A stretch of DNA of 64,000 nt from Chitinophaga pinensis (lineage in GTDB: Bacteria > Bacteroidota > Bacteroidia > UKL13-3): NCBI GenBank assembly GCA_945861965.1, contig CAMAWM010000002.1, forward strand, positions 52,223-116,222. Direction: 5' to 3'. The translations under genes were made by a program, and so were the position numbers. This document shows positions 8,825-17,054 of this stretch, piece by piece. The notes below the pieces were generated by a model. It did no database searches. It was not told the origin of the DNA and was given only the letters and a program-made list of their open reading frames with translations. Within the stretch, counting starts at the first letter, position 1, and every line of letters starts with the position of its first letter.

Positions 8825-11800
8825 TTATTTAGAAGTTAAGAAATTGAGTTGAATGATTGTTTGATTTAGTTTTTTGACTGCTTCGGTGTAATTGCTTTGA
8901 ATTGAAGTTGCGTTGTTGATTAGCATTGTCCATTCCAAATAATTGATGTCGCCATTTGCAAATTGTTGGTTGGCGGTTTTGGTAATGGTGTTTGCGTTTT
9001 GCAAAGCGTTATCTTCAAAATATTTTACGGTTTGCAGTTGCATTTGATAATTCCTGAGCGCTGTTTCATATTCTGTTTTCATTGTTTGCAAACTCAACTG
9101 ATAGTTGTTTGCAGAAATCAACTCCAACATTTTCGAAGAATTAATTTTTCTTTTTTGCGAACCGAAAAACAAAGGCACTCCTAAACCAAACTGCACTGAA
9201 TTGAACCGATAACTTTTAGCATACAAAACATTGTCTGCTCCTGTGCCTTGTATGCTTTGGTTGTTGTAACCTAAAAACAGGTTGGGAAATAGTTTTGATT
9301 TTTCCAACTGTGTATTCACCAACGAAATTTGTTTTTGTTGTTGCAAAACTTTTAGTTGCGGATGATTGCTTACGGCTGATGTGTCCAAGATTGCTGTGAA
9401 AATCATTTTCGGATTTTCATTTGCAGGAATGAAAGCGGTTGTAGTGTTCAGCAACAATTGAAATTGCAGTTGCAAAATTTCAATGTCGTTCTTCAACTGG
9501 TTTAGTTGAATAGAAATTTGTCCTCGTTGTGTTTCGGCTGTTGCTTTTTCTAAAACATTTGTTTCGCCTTTGGCGAAACGCAAGTTTGCCTTTTCTAAAA
9601 ACGAAGCATACACACTGTCGTTTTGCAGCAGTATTTTATGCTTTTGCTGCAAGTAAATCAGCAAGTAAAAAACTTCGCTGACTTGCTTTTTTAGTTCTGC
9701 TTCTTTTACTGCAATGTTTAGCACACTGCTTTTGTACTTTTCATTTTCCAGTGATTTTTGTTTTGCATAAACAGTCGGAAAACTTATTGATTGTGAAATT
9801 CCAAACTTGGTGTCGTTGTAAAACGAATTGATTTGTCCGTATTCGCCAGTGAGGTTTGTTTGCGGAATGTCAACGGCTGCGGCTTTTAGTTTCTTTTGAT
9901 ATTCTGCATTTAGGATTTCATTCTTTACCGACAAATTATTTTTCAATGCTGTATCAATTGCAGTTTGCAAATTGATTGGTGTTTGTCCGTCTGCATTTTG
10001 AAAAGAAAAAATTGTGAGCAATAAAATTGTTGCAATGATTGTTTGATTTCCATTTGCTGATTTCTTCTTTCCAATTTTTTCAAACAAAATATAGAGGATT
10101 GGCAAAACAAAAAGTGTAAGAAAGGTTGCTAATAAAAGTCCACCGATTACAACGGTTGCCAAAGGTCGTTGCACTTCTGCACCAGCACCGTGGCTTAATG
10201 CCATTGGTAAAAAACCAAGCGAAGCAACAAATGCAGTCATAAGAACTGGGCGCAAACGGTGTTTTGTTCCTTGCAAAACAATTTCCTTTGTGTCGGTTTC
10301 GCCTTCTGCTTTTATGCGGTTAAATTCTGCAATCAATACAATTCCATTTAGCACGGCTACACCAAATAAAGCAATGAAACCAATTCCTGCACTGATGCTG
10401 AAAGGCATTCCTCTCATGGAAAGAAATAAAATTCCACCAATGGCAGAAAGCGGAATGGCAGAATAGATAAGCAAACCTTGTTTGATAGAACCAAAAGCAA
10501 AATAGAGAAACAAGAAAATTAAAAGCAATGAAAGTGGAACGGCCAATGATAATCTTTTTTTCGCTGCTTCTAAGTTTTCAAATGCACCACCATAAGTAAT
10601 GTAGTAGCCCGATGGAAGTTTTAAATCCTTCTCAATTTGTGTTTGCAAATCTTTTACAATGCTCTGCACATCTCTGCCTTTTATATTGAATCCAACAATA
10701 ATTCTTCGCTTTGCATCATCTCTCTGAATTTGATTTACACTTTCTTCAATGGAAACATCGGCAACCTGATACAAAGGGATTTGTGTTCCGTTGGGAGTTG
10801 GGATTAAAAGATTTTGCACATCTTCTAAAGTTTGTCGGTTTTCACCTGCAAGGCGAACCACCATATCAAAACGCTTTTCATCTTCAAACACAAGTCCACT
10901 GCTTTGCCCTGCGAATGCAGTGTTCACCACTTTATTGATGTCGGAAATATTTAAACCGTATTGAGCAATGATATTGCGTTTGTAATGAATAATGAGTTGG
11001 GGCAAACCGTCAATTGGTTCTACATAAATATTTTCTGCACCGTCAATTTTAGTTGCTACATCACCCAACAACTTTGAGTATTTTGAAAGTGTGTCAAAAT
11101 TTTCACCAAAGATTTTACAAACAACATCTTGCTTTGCACCTGTCATCAATTCATTGAAACGCATTGCAACAGGATATTGAAAACTGTAAGTAACGCCTGG
11201 CACATCTTGCAATGCCTTACTCATTTTTTCAGAAAGTTCGTCCCACGAATTTGCCGAAGTCCATTCTGATTTATCTTTCAAAATAATCATCAAGTCGGCT
11301 GCTTCCATTGGCATTGGGTCGGTTGGAATTTCTCCGCTTCCAATTTTGCCAATTACTTTTTCTACTTCGGGAAATTTCTTTTTAAGAATGTGTGCAGCTT
11401 TCAAACAAGCATCGGTTGTTGTTGTGATGTTGCTTCCTGTAAGCACTCTTGTTTCTACTGCAAAATCTCCTTCGGGTAATTCGGGAATAAATTCGCCACC
11501 TAATTTTGAGAAAACAAAAAATGAAACCAATAAAAGTGAAACCGAAATACCGATTACTGTTTTCGGGAAATTCAAAACCTTCAATAAATATTTTTGATGA
11601 ACATTGATAAAGAAGTCCATCATTCTATCACTGATATTTTTTTTGCGAGAAATATTTTTTGAAAGAAACAATGCACTCATCATTGGAATGTATGTGAGTG
11701 AAAGAATGAATGCACCCAACAAAGCAAACGCTACTGTTTGAGCCATTGGCTTAAACATTTTTTCTTCAATTCCTTCCAGCGTAAAAATTGGTAAGTAAAC

Positions 11801-13183
11801 AATCAGGATAATTATTTGCCCAAACACTGCACTATTCATCATTCTGCTTGCTGATGAATTTACAGCATTGTCCATTTCGTTTTGTGTAACTCTGTGATGA
11901 ACGCCTAACTTTTTACTGTGTGTTAATCCGTGCATCACGGCTTCTACTATGATTACAGCACCGTCCACAATCAAACCGAAATCAATTGCACCCAAACTCA
12001 TGAGGTTTCCACTCACTCCAAAAAGATTCATCATGATAACGGCAAACAGCATTGCCAAAGGGATTACAGAGGCAACTAAAATTCCTGCTCTGAAATTCCC
12101 TAAGAATAAAACCAACACAAAAATTACAATCAATGCACCTTCCAATAAATTTTTTGAAACCGTTCCGATTGCGTTGTTCACCATTTTTGTTCTGTCTAAG
12201 AATGGTTCTATTTCTACTCCTTCGGGTAAAGTTTTTTCAATTTGTTTGATGCGTTCTTTTACATTTTCAATTACCTTACTGCTGTTGCCGCCTTTCAACA
12301 TCATCACTACTGCACCTGCTGCTTCGCCTTCATCGTTGTAAGTCATAGCACCGTAACGAATAGCGTTTCCAATGCGAACTTCCGCAACATCATTTATTAA
12401 AAGCGGTGTGCCGTTGGAAGTATTTTTTACCACAATGTTTTTTATGTCGTCTGTGTTACCAATCAAACCTTCGCTACGGATATAAAGCACGGTTGATTTT
12501 TTTTCAATGTATGCACCGCCTGTATTTTCGTTGTTGTTTTCTAAAGCGCTGAACACATTGTTAATCGTGATGTTGAACGATTTTAATTTGTTTGCATCAA
12601 CAGCAATTTCATATTGTTTCAACTTGCCGCCAAAGCTGCTTACATCGGCAACACCTTTCACACCTAACAATTGTCTGCGAACAATCCAATCTTGAATGGT
12701 TCGCAATTCGGTTGCATCGTATTTTGTTTCGTAACCGTGTTTGGCTCTCAACACATACTGATAAATTTCTCCCAAGCCCGTTGTAACGGGTGCTAACTTT
12801 GGCGAACTAAGTCCTTTCGGAATTTGTGCTTCTGCTAATTTTAATCTTTCGGTTACTTGTTGCCTTGCCCAATAAACATCTACATCATCATCAAAAACAA
12901 TTGTGATAAGCGAAAGTCCGAACCGTGAGAAACTGCGGATTTCTTTCAGTCCGGGAATGTTGCTGTTGGCTTGTTCAATCGGAAATGTTATGAGCCGTTC
13001 AATGTCTGGTGCACCCAACGAAGGGGCAACAGTTATCACTTGCACCTGATTGTCGGTGATGTCGGGCACTGCATCAATCGGAAGTTTGCTAATTTGATAT
13101 GAGCCATATCCAATTAGAAATAGGATAAAAATTCCAGGGATGAGTTTGTTCTTTATCGAGAACTGAATTATTTTATTAAGCAT
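8825..13183 (-). CDS. Fused CzcA/CusA-type heavy-metal RND pump and TolC-like channel
   Basis: A single 1452-residue frame. Residues 1 to about 1040 form a complete HME-RND proton antiporter: N-terminal TM, porter loops, and the signature GLIVDGAVIIVEA with the in-membrane Asp. From about 1046 there is a hydrophobic, signal-peptide-like stretch (IIATILLLTIFSFQNADGQ), then a TolC/CzcC-type outer-membrane factor (INLQTAIDTALKNN and helical repeats) to the end. Such RND-OMF fusions are known in Bacteroidota. How the channel half reaches the outer membrane is not obvious; cleavage at the retained signal-like segment is one possibility. With the adaptor gene 9 nt downstream it makes a complete three-part efflux system. 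By eye its base composition is richer in G+C than aroA or aroC. Confidence 0.93.
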   Translation of the reverse strand: MLNKIIQFSIKNKLIPGIFILFLIGYGSYQISKLPIDAVPDITDNQVQVITVAPSLGAPDIERLITFPIEQANSNIPGLKEIRSFSRFGLSLITIVFDDDVDVYWARQQVTERLKLAEAQIPKGLSSPKLAPVTTGLGEIYQYVLRAKHGYETKYDATELRTIQDWIVRRQLLGVKGVADVSSFGGKLKQYEIAVDANKLKSFNITINNVFSALENNNENTGGAYIEKKSTVLYIRSEGLIGNTDDIKNIVVKNTSNGTPLLINDVAEVRIGNAIRYGAMTYNDEGEAAGAVVMMLKGGNSSKVIENVKERIKQIEKTLPEGVEIEPFLDRTKMVNNAIGTVSKNLLEGALIVIFVLVLFLGNFRAGILVASVIPLAMLFAVIMMNLFGVSGNLMSLGAIDFGLIVDGAVIIVEAVMHGLTHSKKLGVHHRVTQNEMDNAVNSSASRMMNSAVFGQIIILIVYLPIFTLEGIEEKMFKPMAQTVAFALLGAFILSLTYIPMMSALFLSKNISRKKNISDRMMDFFINVHQKYLLKVLNFPKTVIGISVSLLLVSFFVFSKLGGEFIPELPEGDFAVETRVLTGSNITTTTDACLKAAHILKKKFPEVEKVIGKIGSGEIPTDPMPMEAADLMIILKDKSEWTSANSWDELSEKMSKALQDVPGVTYSFQYPVAMRFNELMTGAKQDVVCKIFGENFDTLSKYSKLLGDVATKIDGAENIYVEPIDGLPQLIIHYKRNIIAQYGLNISDINKVVNTAFAGQSSGLVFEDEKRFDMVVRLAGENRQTLEDVQNLLIPTPNGTQIPLYQVADVSIEESVNQIQRDDAKRRIIVGFNIKGRDVQSIVKDLQTQIEKDLKLPSGYYITYGGAFENLEAAKKRLSLAVPLSLLLIFLFLYFAFGSIKQGLLIYSAIPLSAIGGILFLSMRGMPFSISAGIGFIALFGVAVLNGIVLIAEFNRIKAEGETDTKEIVLQGTKHRLRPVLMTAFVASLGFLPMALSHGAGAEVQRPLATVVIGGLLLATFLTLFVLPILYILFEKIGKKKSANGNQTIIATILLLTIFSFQNADGQTPINLQTAIDTALKNNLSVKNEILNAEYQKKLKAAAVDIPQTNLTGEYGQINSFYNDTKFGISQSISFPTVYAKQKSLENEKYKSSVLNIAVKEAELKKQVSEVFYLLIYLQQKHKILLQNDSVYASFLEKANLRFAKGETNVLEKATAETQRGQISIQLNQLKNDIEILQLQFQLLLNTTTAFIPANENPKMIFTAILDTSAVSNHPQLKVLQQQKQISLVNTQLEKSKLFPNLFLGYNNQSIQGTGADNVLYAKSYRFNSVQFGLGVPLFFGSQKRKINSSKMLELISANNYQLSLQTMKTEYETALRNYQMQLQTVKYFEDNALQNANTITKTANQQFANGDINYLEWTMLINNATSIQSNYTEAVKKLNQTIIQLNFLTSK

Positions 13184-13280
13184 AATGGTTTAATTAAAAA
13201 TACAAATAATGGCTTACTATATTTTAAAAAATAAAATAAAGAATTTTCAATGCCGATTTATTCGACACTTCATTATTTAA

Positions 13281-13667
13281 TTAACTAAACTGTGGAGGTT
13301 GCCAAATTTTATTCAATATGGCCGAGGAGTAAAAAATTTCGTTGTAAACAGTCGAAATATTTTCAGAAGCGATGTTTGGATGGCAAATTGAAAAAACAAA
13401 TTTGTGCTCGGCTGCAACCGAAACATGAATTGAAGTGCAATCGTTTGTTTTAAAGGGCAAATTTTTATGGTCGTTGTGTCCTGTATCTGCATGGTTTTCT
13501 TCGCTGTTGTAATGCTTGCTCAGAAACTGAGAAAAGGAAATGCCTTGGTCTTGGTCTTGATGTTCGATGTAATGATGAATCAAAACGGGTAACTTCAAAA
13601 GCTGGTGCAATTCAGTATTTGAAATTAGAAAAGAAAAGAGAATGTATATGGCAATTGTCTTTTTCAC
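13281..13667 (-). CDS. Small His-rich secreted protein preceding the metal efflux genes
   Basis: The protein has 128 residues and no family I can name. It starts with GTG at 13667; the hydrophobic N-terminus (KKTIAIYILFSFLIS) looks like a signal peptide or anchor. The middle is rich in His, Asp and Glu (LIHHYIEHQDQDQG, ENHADTGHNDHKN), suggesting metal binding. It lies 97 bp upstream of the RND fusion on the same strand. A periplasmic metal chaperone or sensor for the efflux system is a reasonable guess from content and position, but it is inference only. Two cysteines occur in the second half (NDCTS, SICHP). Confidence 0.7.
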   Translation of the reverse strand: MKKTIAIYILFSFLISNTELHQLLKLPVLIHHYIEHQDQDQGISFSQFLSKHYNSEENHADTGHNDHKNLPFKTNDCTSIHVSVAAEHKFVFSICHPNIASENISTVYNEIFYSSAILNKIWQPPQFS

Positions 13668-13671
13668 GAAT

Positions 13672-13680
13672 GCGAATATA
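13672..13680 (-). promoter_or_regulatory. Candidate -7 element for the metal-efflux operon
   Basis: On the minus strand TATATTCGC lies only 4 nt before the GTG start of the His-rich gene. It matches the TAnnTTCGC strings seen upstream of aroB, the GT2 gene and the PDH E2 gene. If functional, the transcript would have almost no 5' leader. No clear -33 element is visible. Confidence 0.3.
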
Positions 13681-13703
13681 CTGTTTTAAATTTATTCGGA
13701 CTT

Positions 13704-13955
13704 TTAGCTATTCAAAACTGTTGAATTCAATTTATGGTAATAAATATACGATACAACTAAAATTGAAAGAACGATAAGTGGGAAGATTGCATAAAACCCA
13801 AACCCATCAATTACACAATGGCTAATAGAAGCAAAAATGAACTCAAATGCAAAACCTGCATAAGCTCATTCTTTTATTCGCTTTGGAATCATTGGAATTA
13901 CCAATGCCAAAACGCCAACAATTTTTAATAATCTTGATGACTGCTAAATCTAACT
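13704..13955 (-). pseudogene. DoxX-like family remnant
   Basis: On the minus strand one frame reads KIVGVLALVIPMIPKRIKE, then a TGA (13866-13868), then AYAGFAFEFIFASISH and on to YYHKLNS with a stop at 13704-13706. From memory this is the second half of a DoxX-like (DoxX_2) small membrane protein, where KEWAYAGF is normal, so the TGA sits where Trp is expected (TGG to TGA). The first half is absent: a TAG in frame lies just upstream, and the aroC promoter and start follow. It is therefore 5'-truncated and carries a nonsense codon. TGA ends other genes here (37688, 61513), so recoding is unlikely. Confidence 0.7.
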
Positions 13956-13963
13956 TACATTTG
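13934..13963 (+). promoter_or_regulatory. Candidate aroC promoter
   Basis: TTG (13934-13936), a 19-nt spacer and TACATTTG (13956-13963) fit the Bacteroidota -33/-7 arrangement with an exact TAnnTTTG. The aroC ATG follows only 10 nt after the -7 box, implying a leader of a few nucleotides. The element overlaps the truncated end of the DoxX remnant. Confidence 0.55.
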
Positions 13964-13973
13964 CAAACAAAAT

Positions 13974-15056
13974 ATGGCAGGGAATTCATACGGAAAAATA
14001 TTTCGAATCACAACTTTTGGCGAAAGCCATGGCAATGCATTGGGCGTTGTAATTGATGGTTGCCCTTCGCGTTTGCAATTTGATTTTGATTTAATGCAAG
14101 CTGAGTTAAATCGTAGAAAACCCGGCCAATCAGAAATTGTAAGTCAAAGAAAAGAGGACGAAAATTTTGAAATATTAAGTGGTTTGTTTGAAGGGAAAAC
14201 TACTGGTGCGCCATTAACAATTATAATCAGAAATACAGATCAACGAACAGAAGATTACGATAATTTAAAAAACATTTTTCGCCCATCGCATGCCGATTAT
14301 ACTTACGAGAAAAAATATGGCATTCGCGATTATCGAGGTGGAGGAAGGCAATCGGCACGTGAAACTGTTTCAAGAGTAATGGCAGGTGCAGTTGCTAAAA
14401 TGATTTTGAATCAGGAAAATATTTCAATTCAGGCCTTTGTTTCACAAGTTCATGATATTAAAACAGTAAAAAATTATACCGAACTTGATTTAAGTATTGC
14501 TGAAAAAAATGCAGTTCGTTGCCCCGATGAAAAGATTGCAGAGCAAATGATTGAATTAATACAGAATGTAAAAAATGAAGGCGATTCTGTTGGTGGCGTT
14601 GTAACTTGTGTATGCAAAAATGTTCCAGTTGGTTTGGGCGAACCTGTTTTCGATAAACTTCATGCAGAATTGGGTAAGGCAATTTTAAGCATAAATGCTT
14701 GCAAAGGATTTGAAATTGGTAGTGGATTTAAAAGTGTTGAAATGACAGGATCGCAACACAACGATAAGTTTGAAATAGATTCTAAAAATTCGAATATTCA
14801 AACCGCTACTAATTTTAGTGGTGGAGTACAAGGAGGAATTTCAAATGGAATGGATATTTTTTTCAACGCAGCATTTAAACCACCTTCAACAATTAAACTA
14901 AAACAATTAAGTGTATCAGACTCAGAACAAGTAATTGAATATATACCCGAAGGGAGACACGATCCATGTGTTGTGTCGCGCGCAGTTCCTATTGTAGAAG
15001 CAATGACAGCAATAGTTTTAGTTGATTTTTATTTGTTAAATAAAATGTACAAATAG
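13974..15056 (+). CDS. aroC: Chorismate synthase
   Basis: The protein has 360 residues. It converts EPSP to chorismate with reduced FMN, the last step of the shikimate pathway. Motifs: the N-terminal [18 protein letters not shown], the [22 protein letters not shown] segment (first 20 residues [20 protein letters not shown]), the [15 protein letters not shown] loop and the C-terminal [17 protein letters not shown]. The length is normal. The ATG at 13974 gives the usual MAGNSYG start. It is separated from aroBA by the metal-efflux cassette and has its own candidate promoter. Confidence 0.97.
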   Translation: MAGNSYGKIFRITTFGESHGNALGVVIDGCPSRLQFDFDLMQAELNRRKPGQSEIVSQRKEDENFEILSGLFEGKTTGAPLTIIIRNTDQRTEDYDNLKNIFRPSHADYTYEKKYGIRDYRGGGRQSARETVSRVMAGAVAKMILNQENISIQAFVSQVHDIKTVKNYTELDLSIAEKNAVRCPDEKIAEQMIELIQNVKNEGDSVGGVVTCVCKNVPVGLGEPVFDKLHAELGKAILSINACKGFEIGSGFKSVEMTGSQHNDKFEIDSKNSNIQTATNFSGGVQGGISNGMDIFFNAAFKPPSTIKLKQLSVSDSEQVIEYIPEGRHDPCVVSRAVPIVEAMTAIVLVDFYLLNKMYK

Positions 15057-15139
15057 TATTTAAAATCAATACAACCTAAATCTGACAAAAAGTATTCAAG
15101 ATTTTTAATTTATTTGTAACTGTATAAATTTCAAACCAA

Positions 15140-16966
15140 ATGAAGAAAATAGTATTATTTATTTTAATTTTTAGTTCGTTCAATTCGTATTCTCAAAAAA
15201 TTATTAAATGCATAACAGACGAGATGCATGCAAACCTTTTAAAACTTCATCCCGAATTAAAGATTGAAGAAGAAAGAGGAAATCAGATTGCTTTATTAGC
15301 ATCAAAAGAACTAAACAAAGCAGGTATTGTAAAATATATTCCAGTAGTATTTCATGTCATACATAAATATGGTTTTGAAAATATAACTCAAGCTCAAATC
15401 AACGATTGCATTAGAGTGATTAACGAAGATTTCAGAAAAAAATCAGGGACCAATGGAGGTAGTAGCACCGATAGCAGAGCTGCAGATGTTGAAATTGAAT
15501 TCAGACTTGCACAATTTGACCCAAGCGGAAATCCTACAGATGGAGTAAATCGAATTTATAATCCGTCAAGTACTGACAATGCAGGAGAAGCTGCAAAAAC
15601 ATTAAGCTATTGGGATAGCAATAAGTATTATAATATTTGGGTTGTAAATACAATTTATACATCGGGTTCAGGAACAATTTTAGGGTATGCTACTTTCCCA
15701 AGTTCACGTGCATCAAATCCTACCAGAGATGGAATTATTATTAGAGCAGATCAAGCAGGAGCAATTGGAAATGCCATGTCGTCTCAAGTTGGGCGAACTG
15801 TTACACACGAAAGTGGGCATTGGTTAGGATTGTACCATACTTTTCAGGATGGATGTGTGGGTGGAACAACTGCAAATTGCGCTTCGCAAGGTGATCGAGT
15901 TTGTGATACGCCACCTTTAGCGGATGCAACATACGGATGTCCATCGGATGCTACAAATACTTGCAGCAACGATGTGCCAAATTTGCCAGATAATATTCAT
16001 AATTACATGGATTATGTTGATGGAACTTGCATGAATATGTTTACAGCTGGTCAAGTTAGCAGGGTAAATTCTCAAGTAGCATCGTATCGGTCAAATGCAT
16101 ATTCAACAACAAATTTAAGTGGTAGTGGAATTGGCAGCGATGGTTCTTACATAACATTGTCGCCTTCTTCAATTGCTCCTCCAATTAATTTTAATTTTAC
16201 TGCTTGGAGCGGAAGCAATTGGGCAATAGAAAATTTAAATAATAGTACAAATGGTTGGGCACTAAATACGAGTGTAGGATTGGACGATAGTCGTTGCATG
16301 TGGATTCGCACATTTAACAACAACGTTACAAATACAAGAGATGGCTTTTATACAGCCAATTTCAATTTAAGTCAAACTGCAAAACCCGTTATGAAATTTT
16401 ATGTCGCTTATGCTAAAAAACTTGAAGCATCAAACGATAAATTGAATGTTTACATTTCGAATAATTATGGAAGAACTGAAACTTTTATAAAAACCGTATC
16501 GGCCAACGAAATGTTAACAGCAGGTGTAATGACAACTGAATTTTCGCCAACTTCATCGCAATGGAAACAGATTAACATTGATTTATCGGATTATAAAACA
16601 TTTACAAATGCGCGAATTCGTTTTGAATTGCAAGCGTTGCGAGGAAACAATTTGTACCTTGATAATTTCAGTATCGAAAATGCAACTGGAATAAGTGAAT
16701 TGTTGCAACATGAGATGAACTTCAGCTTTTCGCCTAATCCTTCAATAGGAAATGCTGTCATTAGTTTTGAAAACAAATCGGCTGATGAAATAAACATATC
16801 GCTTTTTGATATGAGTGGAAAATTAATTTCTATTCTTGCTGAAAATAATTTTGCAGCAGGAAAACATGAAATAAATTTTGAGCGAGTAAATATTCAAAGC
16901 GGAATCTATTTTTTAAATGTTAAGACTAGAGAAGGTAGCTTTGCTTATAAAGTAGTTTTGGAATAA
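15140..16966 (+). CDS. Secreted M43-type zinc metalloprotease with T9SS type A sorting domain
   Basis: The protein has 608 residues and an N-terminal signal peptide ending near NSYSQ. The zinc site HESGHWLGLYH (223-233) and the Met-turn NYMDY (about 290) with TCMNMFT define the pappalysin/cytophagalysin (M43) group; the paired cysteines around DRVCDTPP and GCPSD are also typical. A beta-sandwich region (about 340-520) follows. The C-terminal about 80 residues (FSPNPSIGNAVISF, then SGIYFLNVKT) are a T9SS type A sorting signal, so the enzyme should be released or anchored outside the outer membrane. It is probably made as a zymogen. A strong intrinsic terminator lies 22 nt after the stop. Confidence 0.94.
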   Translation: MKKIVLFILIFSSFNSYSQKIIKCITDEMHANLLKLHPELKIEEERGNQIALLASKELNKAGIVKYIPVVFHVIHKYGFENITQAQINDCIRVINEDFRKKSGTNGGSSTDSRAADVEIEFRLAQFDPSGNPTDGVNRIYNPSSTDNAGEAAKTLSYWDSNKYYNIWVVNTIYTSGSGTILGYATFPSSRASNPTRDGIIIRADQAGAIGNAMSSQVGRTVTHESGHWLGLYHTFQDGCVGGTTANCASQGDRVCDTPPLADATYGCPSDATNTCSNDVPNLPDNIHNYMDYVDGTCMNMFTAGQVSRVNSQVASYRSNAYSTTNLSGSGIGSDGSYITLSPSSIAPPINFNFTAWSGSNWAIENLNNSTNGWALNTSVGLDDSRCMWIRTFNNNVTNTRDGFYTANFNLSQTAKPVMKFYVAYAKKLEASNDKLNVYISNNYGRTETFIKTVSANEMLTAGVMTTEFSPTSSQWKQINIDLSDYKTFTNARIRFELQALRGNNLYLDNFSIENATGISELLQHEMNFSFSPNPSIGNAVISFENKSADEINISLFDMSGKLISILAENNFAAGKHEINFERVNIQSGIYFLNVKTREGSFAYKVVLE

Positions 16967-16987
16967 AGATGTATTTTTAGAAGTATT

Positions 16988-17023
16988 AAAAATCCTCGCT
17001 GATAAATTTCAACGAGGATTTTT
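16988..17023 (+). terminator. Rho-independent terminator after the M43 protease gene
   Basis: A perfect 11-bp inverted repeat (AAAAATCCTCG at 16988-16998, CGAGGATTTTT at 17013-17023) encloses a 14-nt loop and runs into further T residues. It lies 22 nt after the protease stop and before the next gene's start. Confidence 0.85.
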
Positions 17024-17054
17024 TATTTTCGGGGAAAATTAAATTCAGGCAATA

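Noticed and set aside
11949..12341. 130-residue plus-strand ORF opposite the RND pump
   Set aside because: Antisense shadow of a strongly conserved gene; its translation is low-complexity Pro/Ile/Thr with no family features.
13866..13868. Possible selenocysteine or recoded TGA in the DoxX-like frame
   Set aside because: The first half of the gene is missing, the family has Trp there, no recoding hairpin is evident, and TGA is used as a stop by other genes here.
13847..14056. Plus-strand ORF across the aroC start
   Set aside because: It overlaps the real aroC start in another frame and its translation has no features; the same region codes the DoxX remnant on the other strand.
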